Shown here piece by piece: positions 1-12,921 of a DNA stretch of 64,000 bases; positions within the stretch are counted from its first letter, which is position 1; each line of letters starts with the position of its first letter. The notes beneath the pieces are model-generated. The model saw nothing but the letters and a program-made list of their open reading frames with translations, did not search any database and was not told where the DNA came from. A program made the translations under genes and the position numbers. The stretch is taken from positions 15,304,982 through 15,368,981 of the forward strand of contig NC_090781.1 of NCBI RefSeq assembly GCF_040054535.1. Direction: 5' to 3'. Source of the DNA: Antennarius striatus (Eukaryota > Chordata > Actinopteri > Lophiiformes > Antennariidae).

Positions 1-336
1 AGAATTGAGATTTACATGTAAATATATTGTGCGGCTCTTAATTATTGGACAACTGTTGACTCAGCTGTGTGTAATCATGGGGAAAGCGATGATTATACAC
101 TTCAGTCATGTGGTAATTAAGTATGTTTGATTATGCATCATATTAAGGCATACTTGCCTAGACTTTAGGTCTTATTGGAAGTCGAACTTGCAACTGATTT
201 TGCATTTCTAATGGAAACTCTGGATCTGTGCACCAATGACAAAAACCATTTAACCTGTTTTCTGAACCGTTTCTGCTCTAATAAATAATAAAAGTTAAGT
301 AATCGCTCTCTGACATCCCTTGAAATTCTTCCTCAG

Positions 337-3300
337 GTGGTACAGCTTGCGTGCTGAGTGGTCAACCGTTTGACACGGTTAAAGTGAAGATGCAGACGTT
401 CCCCACGATGTACCGCGGCTTTATCCACTGCTTCGCGTCTACCTACAGAATGGTGGGACTACATGGTCTCTACAAAGGCACAACACCAGCCCTTGTTTCC
501 AACATCGGTGAAAATGCTGTGCTCTTCTTGAGTTATGGCCTCTGCCAGGATATGGTTCGCCTTTTTTGTGGAGTGGATAAAGGAGCCAATCTCAGGTTTG
601 ACCCCAGTATTCCTGTGTATTTAATAGAGTATCCGTTAAAAGAGTATCAGTGTGACTTCTCAGAGTTGCCAGTCATTTTTTTCTTGGCTTAGGGACACAC
701 ATCTTTGGATTTGTTTTTCAGTATTTTGCCTTCATGTGGATGTTCATTTTCCACAAAAGATAATGGAACATGTTTTTTTTGTTAATGTATTGGAAGACAA
801 GGACTCTCACTCTACAGCCAGTTCAGTAACATACAGTATAATGAGAAGGTGACTTTGTGAAGGTTTTGTTTGATTTGTTTGAGATATAGCTGTTCCTTCT
901 CGGCAGCAGTAGTGAAGACCAGCATGGACCACAGTGTGTAGTTTAGACTGGTAGCTTGTGAGGTCTCAGCTCACCTATAGGCTCTGCCGAGGTGCCCTTA
1001 AGCAAGACAAGGAACCCCAGACTGCTTCTAGGGCAATGCTATGTTGCTGCCCATCACTCCGCCATCTCCTTCCAAATCTGCACCTTTGTGTTCATGTGTG
1101 CTTCTTGTAATATATACTACACTGTAAATATAAATTATCTACTGAAGATTAGTAAATTATAATAGATTTAGATCTACACCTAGACCAAGAAATGGAACCA
1201 TGCTCCCAGGCATCTCTTTCCGCTACAATTACAAGATGCTTCCACAATTAGTGTATTTAATAATTGATATGTGTCAACAGAACAAATGACATTAATTGTT
1301 AGTTATGAAAGGAAGGAATTATTGTTTTCTCTCTTAATAAGTCTAAATATCCACAGTAATCTTAAAGAATGATGTAGCAGGTCTTCCTTACTTCTTATTT
1401 TTCCCGATGATTTTACTCTCTTATTGTTAAACAGTGATGTTCAGAAGGCATCCTCGGGGTCTTTTGCCTCCTTCTTCTCTTCGCTGGTTGTTTGCCCCAC
1501 TGAGCTGGTGAAATGTCGCCTGCAGGCCATGCATGAAATGGAAGCATCTGGCAAGATTGCAAGTGGTCAGAAAAGGTTGGTGATCAAAAAGAGAACATGT
1601 TGAGTTTCCCTTAATACACTACTGATTGTGCTTTGTGGTGCAATCACAGCACTGTGTGGTCCGTGGTGAAGTCTGTGTTGAAGGCAAAGGGTCCTCTGGG
1701 TTTCTATGAAGGTCTGACATCCACCATAGTGAGGGAGGTACCAGGCTACTTCTGCTTTTTTGGAGCATATGAATTGTCACGGTCTAAATTTGCTCAATAC
1801 TTGGGCACGGACAAGGATAGTATAGGTATGCTCCTGTTCCATTTTGCAGTATATGATATGACTTTGTTTCTGTGATTTGCTCCAACACAATGATTTTGGT
1901 CTTATAGGTGTTCTCCCACTCATGTTTAGTGGTGGATTTGGAGGAGCTTGTCTCTGGTTTATGGTCTTTCCTATAGACTGTGTGAAGTCAAGGATCCAGG
2001 TGCACTCTTTAGGTGGGAAGCAAGTAGGCTTCATGAAGACCTTCAAGGGTATCATACGCACTGAGGGTAAGATTGGAACCTTTATTTTTAACTCGGCTAA
2101 GAAGGAAATGTTTTTGAGTTATTTGTTTGACTGTTAATAGGATTATTCAAGATGTTACGAACAGACTCTTGAAAATTTGTGTGGAAGTAGATGTCAAATC
2201 AACAATGAATTAATTTTCTAGGACATTCTAGGAAGAGATATGGATTTCTAATCCCCCTTTTCACTTTCTTCAGCATTATGAGAGAGCCAAGAGCTCTAAT
2301 CTGGCATCAAATGTCAGTGAATGTATTCCATATAACATTTTCAAGTTATTTTTACAATTATGTCCAGGATAGTGGGACTGAAAAACTTCACAGGTATTAC
2401 ATGTAGGTACCAGAATGTTAACATTTGCAATGCAGAGCTTGCTATTGTGAGATAAACCGTGACACACAATTAAAACTAGAATCAAATTGCAGATGACATT
2501 GTGCTGACTCACTGATGTTTCCAATGGAATCAAAATGCTTCACTAGTTTTTGAGCTATGTCCTGGAGAAAATCACCATTAATAAGATTTTTTTTTCTTAA
2601 ATAATAAATAAAAACTAATCATGATAAAAGTAAGCTTCCAAACTTTTAAGGGTAGACTTTTATTATCTGGGAGTCAAACTGTCATGCAACTTGTTTTTAG
2701 GTGCAAAGTGCTCTGAGCGCTCTCTAGTTAAATTTGAATTCTCCCTGCAGTGTTCTCAACAACTCATATCCTAAAAAAAGCAGGAGATAACAATTAAGTG
2801 GTGTTCTGTATATGGCCAAATAATCATGGGTTGAAGGTCAAGAACTTCACCATATAATCATACTACAGTATTTGTATTTAGTAGGGTTGAGTGCTGTCAA
2901 GTTCAACAAGTTTAACATTAACAGGTTTTTCCGGAGAGAACAGCTATCAGAGAACTTTTTTTTCCTTGACTGATATTCTTATCTTCTTTTAAACACCACC
3001 TGTCCTGCTCCCAACTCATGGGAAGGGCCTGGTTGATTGAAAGCCTAAAGGGTTTTGAACTTGAAAGTAGCAAATATATGAAATAGATGTTGAGACAACA
3101 TGCCAGTAATTAAACAAATGTATTCAACTCTGAAGTCAATATATGTTGAAGCCTGAAAACCAGAAGGTGTCGTAATGCTGATACAAGAGGAAAAGACAGA
3201 AATTTCTAAAAGAAACCTTAAGAATCAGGTTCAGCAAAACTGGTTAAACTTAAAAATGTATGCTTTACTTCTGACATTCACTGACAGAAAGTACAGCACT

Positions 3301-6300
3301 ACTGCACCAGCGTGCCAAATCAAACCACACCAAATATTTACTTTGTTTATTCAATGAAGTTCGGAAAAAAGTGCAGAGTTGTAAAAATAAGGGATAAGAT
3401 GCTATTACTGCATCGGCTGCTTTTCACCTCAAATTGTTCCTGAAACATATTTTTGTGCAACGTTAAGCTGCGAAATGAGAATGTTTGTGACATGCCTAGC
3501 ATAATGAAAAAGGTAAATACAAACATATATAGCAACCAGACAAATGAACAACAGAATGAAGGGTCCAGTTGATTTTTCCTCTGCCAGTGTGGGACATAAT
3601 TTTCTGTTCACGACACAATCACTCAACTACACACTGATCATAACATGATCGTCACTGATATGTGAACTGCCTGCATTATTCAGAAATTTTTAGCTACAGA
3701 CAAGTCACATTTTGGCCTTGTACAATGAAAAAGCTCAATATAATATGTATGTGAGTATTTGATATGTGAGTGTTTGAACTCGACCACAGATTAACTGTGT
3801 AATTGTTTGAGTAGTGCAAGTTGGCCTCCAAATTTCCCAGATTGCAATCTATTGAAGTGTCTGTTGGGATGTGGCCAGCAATAGAAACTGATCCATGGAC
3901 AAACCGCAGGACCTAACCCTAACCCTAGCCCTAACCCTAACGATCTGATACCAACGCCATGGTGCCAGATACCAACACACACATAGAGAAGTACTGATGG
4001 GTCAGAGCTGTCCTGGTGGCAGAAGAGGACCTAAACAGGATTAGGCATGTTGCTTTACTGTTATGTCTGATTGGCATATACTACACTCAATAAGTTAGGG
4101 ATAATTTGATACGGTGTTTGTTCTCTTTTCAGTGATTTTTGTGATAGGGAGGCAGTTGTATTGGGGTGATGGACACACCTCATTTTGTGTTTTCCACGTG
4201 TTGGTCTCATTGTGTACAGAGTGACTTACATATTGGGGCCAAAAAGTACAAAAAGACAACCCTTTTCAATCTGGTAAAAAGCTGGTATTGTCGGTAAGTT
4301 ATTCCAAGTTCATCATTCAAACAGCCATGAACACATGATGTCACTTAACGGATGAGCAGCACCACTTGGCCATAGCGCGCCTTCAGGTTGGAAGTAGGCA
4401 TTTAGATGTTGCTCATGAACTTGGTGTGTCTCAAAGTGTCATCAGCAGACTTGCATCAAAACAGAGAACTACTGGCAGACTTTGTGACAGACCCAGGATT
4501 GGAGCCCCACAACTGAAAGACCGCAACAACGACCAGTACCTAAGGACATATGCACTCAGACATTGTTATAACACACAGCTGCAGGCCCGTTAACAAAATG
4601 TTTTGGGTACTCAGGTTTCCAGACAAACCATTCGCAGCCAACTCCACCGTTTGTCTTGAATACCAGACAGCCCTTGCAGGTGATTCCACTGACACCAAGA
4701 CACCACTATGAATGTTTGCAGTGTGCACAAGACCATGTGATCTAAAAAATGCAGCAGTGGTCCACTGTCCTGTTCAATGATGATTGTCGGGTCACCTTAC
4801 ACAGAAATGATGGTCGTCAGCATTGCTGGAGAAGGCGAGGTGAGCGATAAACCCAGGTCAACATGGTCCCCAGGGTTTGCTTTGGTGGAGGAGGTGCAAC
4901 AGCTGGGCAGGCATCACCAGTCAGCGCAAAACAGATTTGAATAATGTAGATGGCTCAGTCACTGCACGTTCTTACCTTAAATATATCATAGAACCATCAA
5001 CATCCCCTAATTCCACCAGCACACCCCCAACTTTCTGTTCATGGATGATAATGCTCCACCACATTGTGCCAGAATTGTCACAGCTCGACTTCAGGAAGTT
5101 GGAGTGCCTCATGTGGTACGGCCAGCAATGTCTCTGACCTGAACCCCATAGAGCATGTCTGGGACCAGCTGAAGCAGAGACTGGATGATAGTACCCCAAC
5201 CCCACGTGACCTGCCAGAACTGCATGTAGCAGTTATGGAAGAGTGGAACGTATTGCCTCAGAACAACATCATGAGGCTAGTGAGGTGCACGAGACGTCGC
5301 TGTCAAGCTGTCATTGCGGCAAATGGTGGAAACACCCGCTACAGACATTGTCAATTTTTGTTATTTGGGGCTATCCTTGTTATTGTCTAAATTTTTTGGG
5401 TAAATTAAAGTAATGAAAATGGTGTTTCTCCTCACTTATTTCATTAAAATTCAGACCAAATAGGAATAGCACTCATGTAAATAACAATATCCTTAACTTA
5501 TTGTGAGTAGTTTATTTACATTGCAAAGCTGTTTACTGATCAAGTTGTGTTAAATATTTAACATTTCAAAGGAGGCTATACACTCCTGTCGGGGGTGGCA
5601 GTAGCGCAATCCACTAGATCTTGGCAACTTGGAACTGGTAGTTGGAGAGGTGCCAGTTCACCTGGGCACTGCCGAGGAGCCCTTGGGCAAGACACCAACC
5701 CCGACGAGTTGTACGTTTGGCTGTGTGTGTGTGTGTGTGTGTGTGTGTGTCTGTGTGTGTGTGTGTGTGTGTACCCGGGCCTGCATATATGAGTGGAAAT
5801 AAATTTCCCTAAGGGAATCAGCATACAGGTACAGTATACTGCTGCTTACTCGTTCACTCCTTGGCTGCCAATGACGTCTATAGACATCATTTAGATTTTT
5901 CAAGTTAAAGTTTTCTTTGATCTTGGACTTCATGCAGCGTTTTCGGCTTTCCCGTTGGTGTGTCTTCCGTAGCATTTTGTCTTTTTATAATCCACATCTC
6001 TGTGAACTTCTGACCAGTGAACTAATTTGAACAAGTGTTGACCAGGTTAATTTATGCCCAGAAGCATTAAGTTTTCTGAACGTTGAATATGAACTCTGAA
6101 TGTTTGCTATTTGATGTTAATTATTGTTTGAGTTAACAGAAAAACGTAAGGGAAGTAAAACAGTAACCAAGCATAAAGTGGCATGTAGGACACTGGATTC
6201 ATGTAAGTGTGGTGGAATACCTCAGGGGTTTAAAACTTCGCTTAGCCTCTACACCCCAGAGGATAAAATTAATTCAGTGCAGTTAGAGATACAGTATTTT

Positions 6301-7086
6301 ATTTCATTATGTGTTGTTTTAATGTCCTGAAATTGTTTCTGGCAAGTCTGGCAATAGAACTTTCATTTTTAGTGTATTAATGGCATTTAAATGACCAGAA
6401 ATGGTGGTCATAGCTTTAAATTTAATAAATAATGACTCAGCTTATGAACAGCCTTTCGGAACCAATTGTGTTCGTAGGCTGAGGGCTACCTGTATATGTT
6501 TTTATTCCTATTTATTGTACAGTAACATTTGTGCTTTTAACAGTTTCCCAGTGGTTTTTACAATTACAATATTTGCGGTTGGCATATGTAAAGTTGAGTA
6601 AAATGGCATAAACTCGCTTTTTATTTTTCCGTTGTTTTTTTTTTTTTAAACTGACGTATGATCGAGAATATGTAATTCAAAATTATGTAAGCTGAGGTAT
6701 ACCTGTAGTATACAGTATAAAACAAAATAACAAACCAAAACTTTTTCAGGATTTAAATCATGAGCAAAAACTTCAACATCAGCCTGAGAAGTTTACCATT
6801 GGAGTTTCGTTTTGTTAGAATTTTAAAAAAGCCTTAATGCAAAACTGCTTTTGTGGCTTAGACAGTGTTTGTGTGTGCATCTTCTTACTAATTGGTCTGA
6901 GCTTGGGCCTCACTAATCTGTGGGGAGTAGTTTGTGTAGCTAACTCTCTGTCATCCCACAGGGTTCACCGCTCTGTACTCTGGCCTGGCACCAACCATGA
7001 TACGCACCTTCCCTGCCAACGGAGCCCTCTTCTTGGCTTATGAGCTCAGTCGAAAGTTTATGATGGAGGCTGCTGGCGCCTCATAA
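337..7086 (+). CDS. slc25a15: Mitochondrial ornithine transporter (SLC25A15/ORNT1), 5'-partial
   Basis: SLC25 carrier that exchanges cytosolic ornithine for matrix citrulline across the inner mitochondrial membrane (urea cycle, known of the family). Exons seen: 337-595, 1435-1575, 1650-1825, 1908-2066, 6962-7086. All junctions are AG/GT and in phase; the sum is 860 nt, ending at TAA 7084-7086, so 285 residues are complete here and only about 15 N-terminal residues are missing left of the window. All three carrier signatures are present: [13 protein letters not shown] in the first exon, [11 protein letters not shown] in the second and [11 protein letters not shown] in the fourth. The C-terminal exon reads [20 protein letters not shown], as in ORNT1. 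The 4.9-kb last intron (2067-6961) carries a decayed Tc1 transposon, a SINE and MITE pieces. ORNT2-type paralogues are possible, but the synteny and C-terminus favour SLC25A15. Confidence 0.93.
900..1090 (+). repeat. SINE-derived fragment in slc25a15 intron
   Basis: The stretch contains the segment GCTCACC...CTGCCGAGGTGCCCTTAAGCAAGACA. The same segment, with few changes, recurs near 5650, 11590, 16880 and (reverse) 56180, inside the clearer tRNA-derived SINEs. The tRNA head is not visible here, so this is a decayed body fragment. Confidence 0.5.
2067..4080 (+). other. Intronic stretch of slc25a15, no gene seen
   Basis: AT-rich intron sequence 5' of the Tc1 element. I find no exon with matching splice phase. 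A short run of degenerate telomere-like CCCTAA units lies at 3911-3942. Short ORFs here lack codon structure or homology that I recognise. Confidence 0.5.
4081..5510 (+). mobile_element. Decayed Tc1-like transposon (DD34E) with inverted ends
   Basis: The left end reads CACTCAATAAGTTAGGGAT (from about 4085) and the right end CCTTAACTTATTGTGAG (to about 5508) in inverted orientation, next to TA/TT. Between them, 4366-5390 on + encodes broken Tc1 transposase: a helix-turn-helix start ([20 protein letters not shown]), then a DDE segment with [18 protein letters not shown] near 5140-5200. Several frames and stops interrupt it, so it is dead. It sits in the last slc25a15 intron in the same orientation as the gene. 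Confidence 0.85.
5586..5835 (+). repeat. SINE-like repeat with internal (GT)n
   Basis: It starts with GGCAGTAGCGCAATCCACTAGATCTTGG, a weak tRNA-like head, followed by the shared body GCCAGTTCACCTGGGCACTGCCGAGGAGCCCTTGGGCAAGACACC. A GT microsatellite occupies 5721-5772, then the tail CCCGGGCCTGCATATATGAG...TTCCCTAAGGGAATCAGCATAC. The head-body-tail order matches the copies at 11.45 and 16.76 kb. Confidence 0.65.
6100..6720. repeat. Remnants of a MITE family (copies also at 19.89-20.61 kb)
   Basis: 6300-6494 matches 20427-20612 (blocks such as CTGAAATTGTTTCTGGCAAGT and CGGAACCAATTGTGTT, ending in a CTACCTGTA terminus). 6536-6712 matches the inner part of the same family (TTTTAACAGT..., AGTTGAGTAAAATG) and ends in another TACCTGTA terminus. 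At least two nested or abutting decayed copies. Confidence 0.55.
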
Positions 7087-8050
7087 TGAAGATCCGACCA
7101 ACGGAGCCAAGTCTTGCGCTATTTTGTCCTGTTTTTAAAAAAAACAAAATTGCTGAAATTTCTATTCATGAAGTCTGATTAAATGTGGACTTCAAATTAA
7201 GAAAACTTATACTATGGCTATATTTGAATAGTTTGTAAACCAAGTAAATGTTTCTATTATTTGCAGCCCATATTTATTCTAATAAAACTTTTTGCAAACA
7301 TCCAATACTCCTGTGAGATTAATTGATGCAGGACTTTAATTGCTACAAATGTTTTGGCAAACACAGTAGAACAGCAATTTCAATCTGTCAGCAGGAATAT
7401 TATCAAAGCTATCACTGCCGCAATTTACAAACTCTGTTTCTATGAATATGTATTTGCAGTGTACTGGTTATTTCAGATTTGTGGCTCTAATTCATATTGT
7501 AAATGACCTTTGGTGTGAGTAGCAGATTTTGTTTGCAATAGCTGCATCGCAGGAAATCCCATAAAAAGCACCAGGGAAAAAATAGAAGATGTACTAATAC
7601 GAAAGCCATTGTTATATTATACAGCTTAACTTTTTTAAAAGTACACAAGATGGCATAAGTTTGAACACAATTGAAATATAAGCTTTATGTTATTCTTGAC
7701 AATAAGTCATTTTTGATAGGATGTGTGCAATGGACTGACAAATACAAGTAGCATACATGGTTAAATTTATTAGACCAACCGAAAATCTCATTAAAAAACT
7801 ACACAATGATTGCATAGAAGAAAGTTGTGAAAAGGTCAAGGACAGAGATTTGTTTGCATATATGAGCAAACAAAATTTCTGTCTGTCTGATCTTCTGAGT
7901 ACACCAGAATGACTACTTTCCAAACCAAATCCTACCCATTAATGTATATTCATAATATACATAAAGGCCCGTGTGATAATTATTTGAGTGCTAGCTGAGA
8001 TGGTAAGTACAGTAGGTATATGTTCTGTTCAAATGAGAAATTTTATCATC
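7087..8050. other. slc25a15 3' UTR and intergenic stretch
   Basis: 3' UTR to about 7310, then AT-rich intergenic DNA. I see no exon, RNA gene or clear repeat before the LINE fragment at about 8.05 kb. Confidence 0.5.
7281..7286 (+). terminator. Polyadenylation signal of slc25a15
   Basis: AATAAA lies 195 nt after the slc25a15 stop codon, in AT-rich 3' UTR, followed by a TTTTTG stretch. It is the first canonical hexamer downstream of the gene. Confidence 0.6.
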
Positions 8051-9300
8051 AGTTTTTTACAGTCCAGAGCTTTTTGATCAGATTTAACCTACATGATTTC
8101 AGAACTGTTAGTGGTTTTTCACATCTCAGTGAAACTAGAAATTCAAAATAAAAACACTGAGAGAACCTCAGCATCTTCATCTCTGCTACCTCCAGCTCTG
8201 TCTCCTGTCTTTTCTTCAGTGACACTGTCTCTAGACCAAACAACATCGCTGGTCTCACCACAGTTTTCTACACCTTTCCTTTCATATTAGCTGAAACTCT
8301 TCTATCACACATCACACCTGACACTTTCCTCCACCCGTTCCATCCTGCCTGTACACGCTTCTTCACCTCTTTTCCACACTCTCCATTGCTCTGGACTGTT
8401 GACCCTACTTGTACTTAAAATCCTTCACCTTCTTGATCTCTTCTCCCTGTAACCTCACTCTTCCACTTGGGTCCCTCTCATTCACACACATGTACTCTGT
8501 CTTACTGCGGCTAACCTTCATTCCTCTCCTTTCCAGGACAAACCTCCACCTCTCTAGCTTCTCCTCCACCTGTTCCCTGCTCTCACTACAGATCACAATG
8601 TCATCTGCAAAGATCATAGTCCATGGAGATTCCTGTCTAACCTCGTCTGCAGGCCTGTCCATCACCATAGCGAACAAGAAGGGGCTCAGAGCTGATCCCT
8701 GATGCAGTCCCACCTCCACCTTGAACTCCTTTGTCACACCTAAAGCACACCTCACCACTGTCTCACAGTCCTCATACATGTCCTGCACCGCTCTAACATA
8801 CTTCTCTGCCACTCCAGACTTCCTCATACAATACCACAGTTCCTCTCTGGGCACCCTGTCATAAGCTTTCTCCAGTTCTACAAAAACACAATGCAGATCC
8901 CTCTGGCCTTCTCTGTACTTCTCTATCAACATCCTCAAAGCAAATACTGCAGTGTAGTACTCTTTTTTGGCATGAAACCATACTGCTGCTCACAAATGTT
9001 CACTTCTGCCCTTAGTCTAGCTTCCACTACTCTTTCCCATAACTTCATTGTATGGCTCATCAGCTTTACCATGATAGAACAACTTGAATCCTGCTCCTAA
9101 ACTTCTAGCCTTGCTACCTTTCCACCTGGTCTCCTGGACACACAGTATGTCTACCTTCCTCCTCTGCCTCATGTCGACCAACTCTCTACCTTTTCCTGTC
9201 ATAGTTCCAACATTCAACGTCCCTACTCTCAGTCCTATACTCTTGGTGTTCCTCTTCTCTCTCTTCATGCGAACACACTTTCCTCCTCTCCAAGTTTCTA
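8050..9300 (-). mobile_element. RTE-type LINE, internally deleted, dead
   Basis: The minus strand encodes two pieces of a fish RTE-like LINE. 9017-9268 holds the endonuclease start (GLRVGTLNVGTMTGKGRELV, then DILCVQETRWKG). 8405-8938 holds the reverse-transcriptase core with LEKAYDRVPREELW, GLHQGSALSPFLFA and the FADD box (MIFADDIVICSESREQ). Most of the sequence between endonuclease and RT is missing, and reading frames are broken, so this is an inactive copy. The 3' tail extends to about 8050. Confidence 0.85.
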
Positions 9301-9309
9301 AAGTTTTAT

Positions 9310-10130
9310 CATGGTGTTTTTAAGTCATGGGCCCTATTTAAAAGCAGCCCAGGAAAAAGCTCTGACTCTCGGTTCTGGTTACTGAAGGAACCACTAGTGC
9401 ATTGAGCCAGGCTGGATGTCTGCAGTGGAGCCACACCTGGGCTGTCTGCAGCGCTTTGCAGAACCAGGACCATGACCCTCCAGCAGCTGGTGGACAACGC
9501 CGGGCCTGCGCTGGCGGATGCCCAGGCTGTGAGCTCCCTGCTGAACATCCAGTCCACCAGGGTGGCTCAGAGGGTGCTACAACTGTGGAGGCAAAGACTC
9601 TCCGGGAAAGAGAGAAGCCTCCTCCTGGACTATAGTACAGGGACTGTGCCAGTCAGCAAAGATCTTTTCTCTGAGGTCCACATCAGTCCCCTGTTTGGAG
9701 AACTGGAGGGTCCTCTCCTCGGAGATGAACGAGAAATCAGCCTGCACACGGCCAACAAAAAAATACTGTACAAACAATGTGTAAAAGTAATCAACAAGAC
9801 AAAACCTGTGTAACAGAGCACCCACTGCCTGGGCCAACAGGATGACGGGAAATGGACCTGACCCACAGTGGAGACTTCTGTACAAACCTCCCCTCAAGAA
9901 AAAAACAGCCGACCTCCGGTGGAGGATTTTACATGGTGCCATTGGTTCCAATGCTTTTATCTCTGTTTTTAACCCTGCGGTGTCCAGCCAGTGTCCCTTC
10001 TGTCCCTTCTGTCCCCGATTAGCTGGTAAAAACGTCTTCTGAGGCACTTTAGTGCTTCATCTAATGTAAAATTGCAAAATGTTTGAATGTGATTAAAGTG
10101 TTTTTGCAAAAATCAAAAAAATCCTCTCCT
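9310..10130 (+). mobile_element. 3' end of a LINE (RT zinc-binding tail), 5'-truncated
   Basis: Two frames on + (9472-9813 and 9842-10042) encode the downstream part of a LINE ORF2. The second piece reads GPDPQWRLLYKPPLKKKTADLRWRILHG followed by CPFCPFCP, which resembles the C-terminal zinc-binding region after LINE reverse transcriptases. A frameshift/stop separates the pieces. The element is opposite in strand to the RTE copy next to it, so the two are separate insertions. Confidence 0.6.
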
Positions 10131-10278
10131 TCTTCGACATTCGACAAGCACATTAAAAATCAAATTCTAAAAGGTTCAAGTCTACAGCTTTGATCTGTCA
10201 CATGACAACCTCTTCAACTCATTGTCATCAGTCACATTGTCTCGGTGTTTTTTTCTCTTTTTGTTCTGCTCCACCAAA

Positions 10279-10971
10279 GTCCCGTCCACACGATGCCAGA
10301 ACTTTTTGAAAATGCAACTTTTTTCATCCCGCATCGATAACGACAGCGTTTTCAGAAAGATCTCCGTCCACACGTATCCACATCAGTGCGTTTATCAACA
10401 CGTGTATAAGCAGAACAACTCCGAGAATGACATCAGAGAGAACCGGGACGTGTGGAAATTCACGCTGTTCCTCCTGGAGGACAACCTCCATCACAGAGTT
10501 CTCCCACCAGCAGGCAGCGGGTCCCGGTCTGATCAAAAACTGGCGTCAGTGTCTTTGGCGAGGAACGTGAATGAATGAATAAATATATAAACTTTATGAC
10601 ACATAAATAAAGAAAGAGACGAAAAAGTATTTAAGTGCAAAGCATGTTTATCAACGCATCTTCCACGTGGAGCTGTTATACATCAGAAAATAACCGGTTT
10701 TAGCTCCGTATGCACATGTTGATACGGGTCACATGCATTACGTCACAGAGGTTTTGGTCCCAGGGACACGCCCCCCAGATAAAAAAAGTTACGGATACAG
10801 CGTCTACACGACAACACAGACCCAGCGTTTTCAAAAAATTCCACCTTGGCCAGCGTTTTCAAAAAGTTGCGTTTTCGTTCCAGATATCTGCATTGTCGTG
10901 TGGACGGAAGGTGTAAATGCAACAAAAAAGTTGTGTTTTCAAAAAGTTCCGGCATCGTGTGGACAGGGCCC
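10279..10971. mobile_element. Non-autonomous DNA element with ~45-bp inverted ends
   Basis: The left end (10280-10325) CCCGTCCACACGATGCCAG... is matched in inverted orientation by the right end (10923-10970) ...CCGGCATCGTGTGGACAGGG. Both continue into GAACTTTTTGAAAA. The motif CAGCGTTTTCAAAAA recurs inside. No transposase is visible. A related, left-truncated copy lies at 52508-52960. Confidence 0.65.
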
Positions 10972-11439
10972 AAGAGTTAAAGGATCTGGACTTTATCAGT
11001 CAACCTCTCGGATCAGAGGTAAAGCATCTCATACAAAAGGTGCTTCACCTCTCAACCAACTTTAAGCAAATCCTATTGATTCTGTTTTTCTCTTCTTGCT
11101 TTACCTTGACATGAATGACTGAGAATCTCTACAGAAACCTCTCCGACCTTTTCCTTTTTGATTTGTCTTTTTACATTTCTCATGTAGCTCTAATTTTTAA
11201 AATATTGTCAGTAAAATCACTTGAACTCTAATTAGTAAAAAAAAGGTGAATAAAAGTTTCAAGAGATAATTGTCTGTAAACACAGCTCTCCTTTTCTTTT
11301 AATAACTACCTGACTACCCAGGGAGGTGGCAACTCTATGTAATATACTCTTATAGACAGACACCTGTGTAGAGGTAGGGTATGTTGTGTTTTGCCAAATG
11401 TGATAGCGTAAATTTGGAAATTGACCCCATAAGACCTCT

Positions 11440-11830
11440 CATACCGCTGAGCCACGCTCAGTGGTAAAGCGGGCGGTAGAGCGGGTCGTCCTATGATTTA
11501 AGATTGGTGGTTCGATTCCCACTCCCACCCCCCAAAAAATACCCAGAGGTGAGCTGACAGTGGGAGGTGTCAGCTCACTTCTGCAGCACTGCCGAGGCAC
11601 CCTTGAGCAAGGTGCCGTCCCCTTTACAAATTGCTCATTTGAGTCGCACCAAGAAGGAGCTGCCTGCCACTCTACCTCCTCTGCATGCCTACAGGCCCCC
11701 TTGTGTGTGTATGATACAGGGGCCTGTACTCACAAATATACTGTATATGTATGCAAGCGTTTGAATCATTAGCTAGAGTGTGCGTTCTTAATTTCCCTTC
11801 GGGGATCAAACCAGTATATAAAATTTTAAA
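11440..11830 (+). repeat. tRNA-derived SINE
   Basis: The tRNA-like head has an A-box-like stretch and the B box GGTTCGATTCCC near 11510. The body follows (GAGCTGACAGTGGGAGGTGTCAG, CACTGCCGAGGCACCCTTGAGCAAGGTGCCGTCCCC). The tail holds ACAGGGGCCTGTACTCACAA and TTCCCTTCGGGGATC. It aligns along its length with the copy at 16755-17110. Confidence 0.8.
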
Positions 11831-12921
11831 AAAATGTAAAAAATATACTAATACTGTATGATATGTCCTTATGAAAAGTCCAACACTAATGTTGAAGTTA
11901 AGATGTGGAGGGTGGAAAACTATGGTGTAAAACAGAAATGGGCAAACTACGGGCCACAGGCAATTTACTAGTTTTATGAAATAAATGGAGTTGTAAAACG
12001 GTTTTTGGAGTTAGCCTTGCTTACACATGCTTTGCAGCCTGTTAAAGGCCAAACCTGTTATATAATGGTTTTTACATGTCATTTGCATTAGTATAAATAA
12101 ACACTCCATCCATCTGCTCCTCAGCTGGCCTGCCTGTCCAATTTTAAAACTGTGTGGCCCAACAGTCACAAAGTTTGCCCACCCCTGAGAAACTTTCTGT
12201 TTGTATTTTCCTTTCCTTGGAAGGCATCTTTCTATGTCATTTGGGTTTCATTCAAGACAGACAAAGAGAAACAAAAAAGATAAAGAACTGAGTAACAGGT
12301 CAAAGAGATCTAAGCTGGAGCCTATGACTCTCAGTTACACATTAATTTTTAAATTGATACTCAAATAGTAATCGGCTTAAAATGTTTGAGCATTTCATCT
12401 TGAAGTTTTGGCACATTCACTTACACATTCCTCCACATGTCACAAATACATACTGTGGCATTTCCCGCGAATTTTAAATTTTGGTACACCTGTCGCAAGA
12501 GACAAAAGAGGGACGCGAACATGATCACTTTCATGTGCCTGTGCCAGCTCTCATGTTTCACCCCTTGCATGCCTCTTATTGTTTATTGATAACCTGCATG
12601 CAGCAGGTGTCAGACTCCTGGATGCGGATGGAAGCGTAAAAGATAGAAGCACGTTTGCTGAACTTTGCATTCACTTACAGAACAGGAGCCACGCACAGAG
12701 GCTGGCTGGAGCCTGTGGATCATGTTACCTGGTGGCATCCACAGGTGAGTGCAGGAGCGACACACCTAATGGGAGTTCATGTGTGTGCGTCTGGGTGTGG
12801 CTCTAGCTCCTCGGCAGCTACAGGTGACGAGGCTGGGAATAAGCCACACCCCCACGGGGCGCACTGACAGGTAAACAAGAACAACTCTTCATTCTCTCCA
12901 TCACACTGAAAACACACACTA
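11831..12921. other. Intergenic stretch upstream of the stomatin gene
   Basis: I see no convincing exon here. 11930-12190 has a GGGCCACAGG...CCCACCCCTGAGAA pattern that may be another decayed repeat. The last few hundred bases probably contain the promoter and 5' UTR of the stomatin gene, but no TATA box is obvious. Confidence 0.4.

Noticed and set aside
3911..3942. Telomeric repeat or chromosome end
   Set aside because: Only four to five degenerate CCCTAA units inside an intron; similar short runs at 30.84 and 36.18 kb are intronic too.
8409..9323. Plus-strand ORFs over 8.4-9.3 kb
   Set aside because: They are shadows of the minus-strand RTE LINE, which has the recognisable endonuclease and RT motifs.
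11500..11525. Functional tRNA gene
   Set aside because: There is a B box but no complete cloverleaf, and the sequence continues into a SINE body shared with 16.76 kb.
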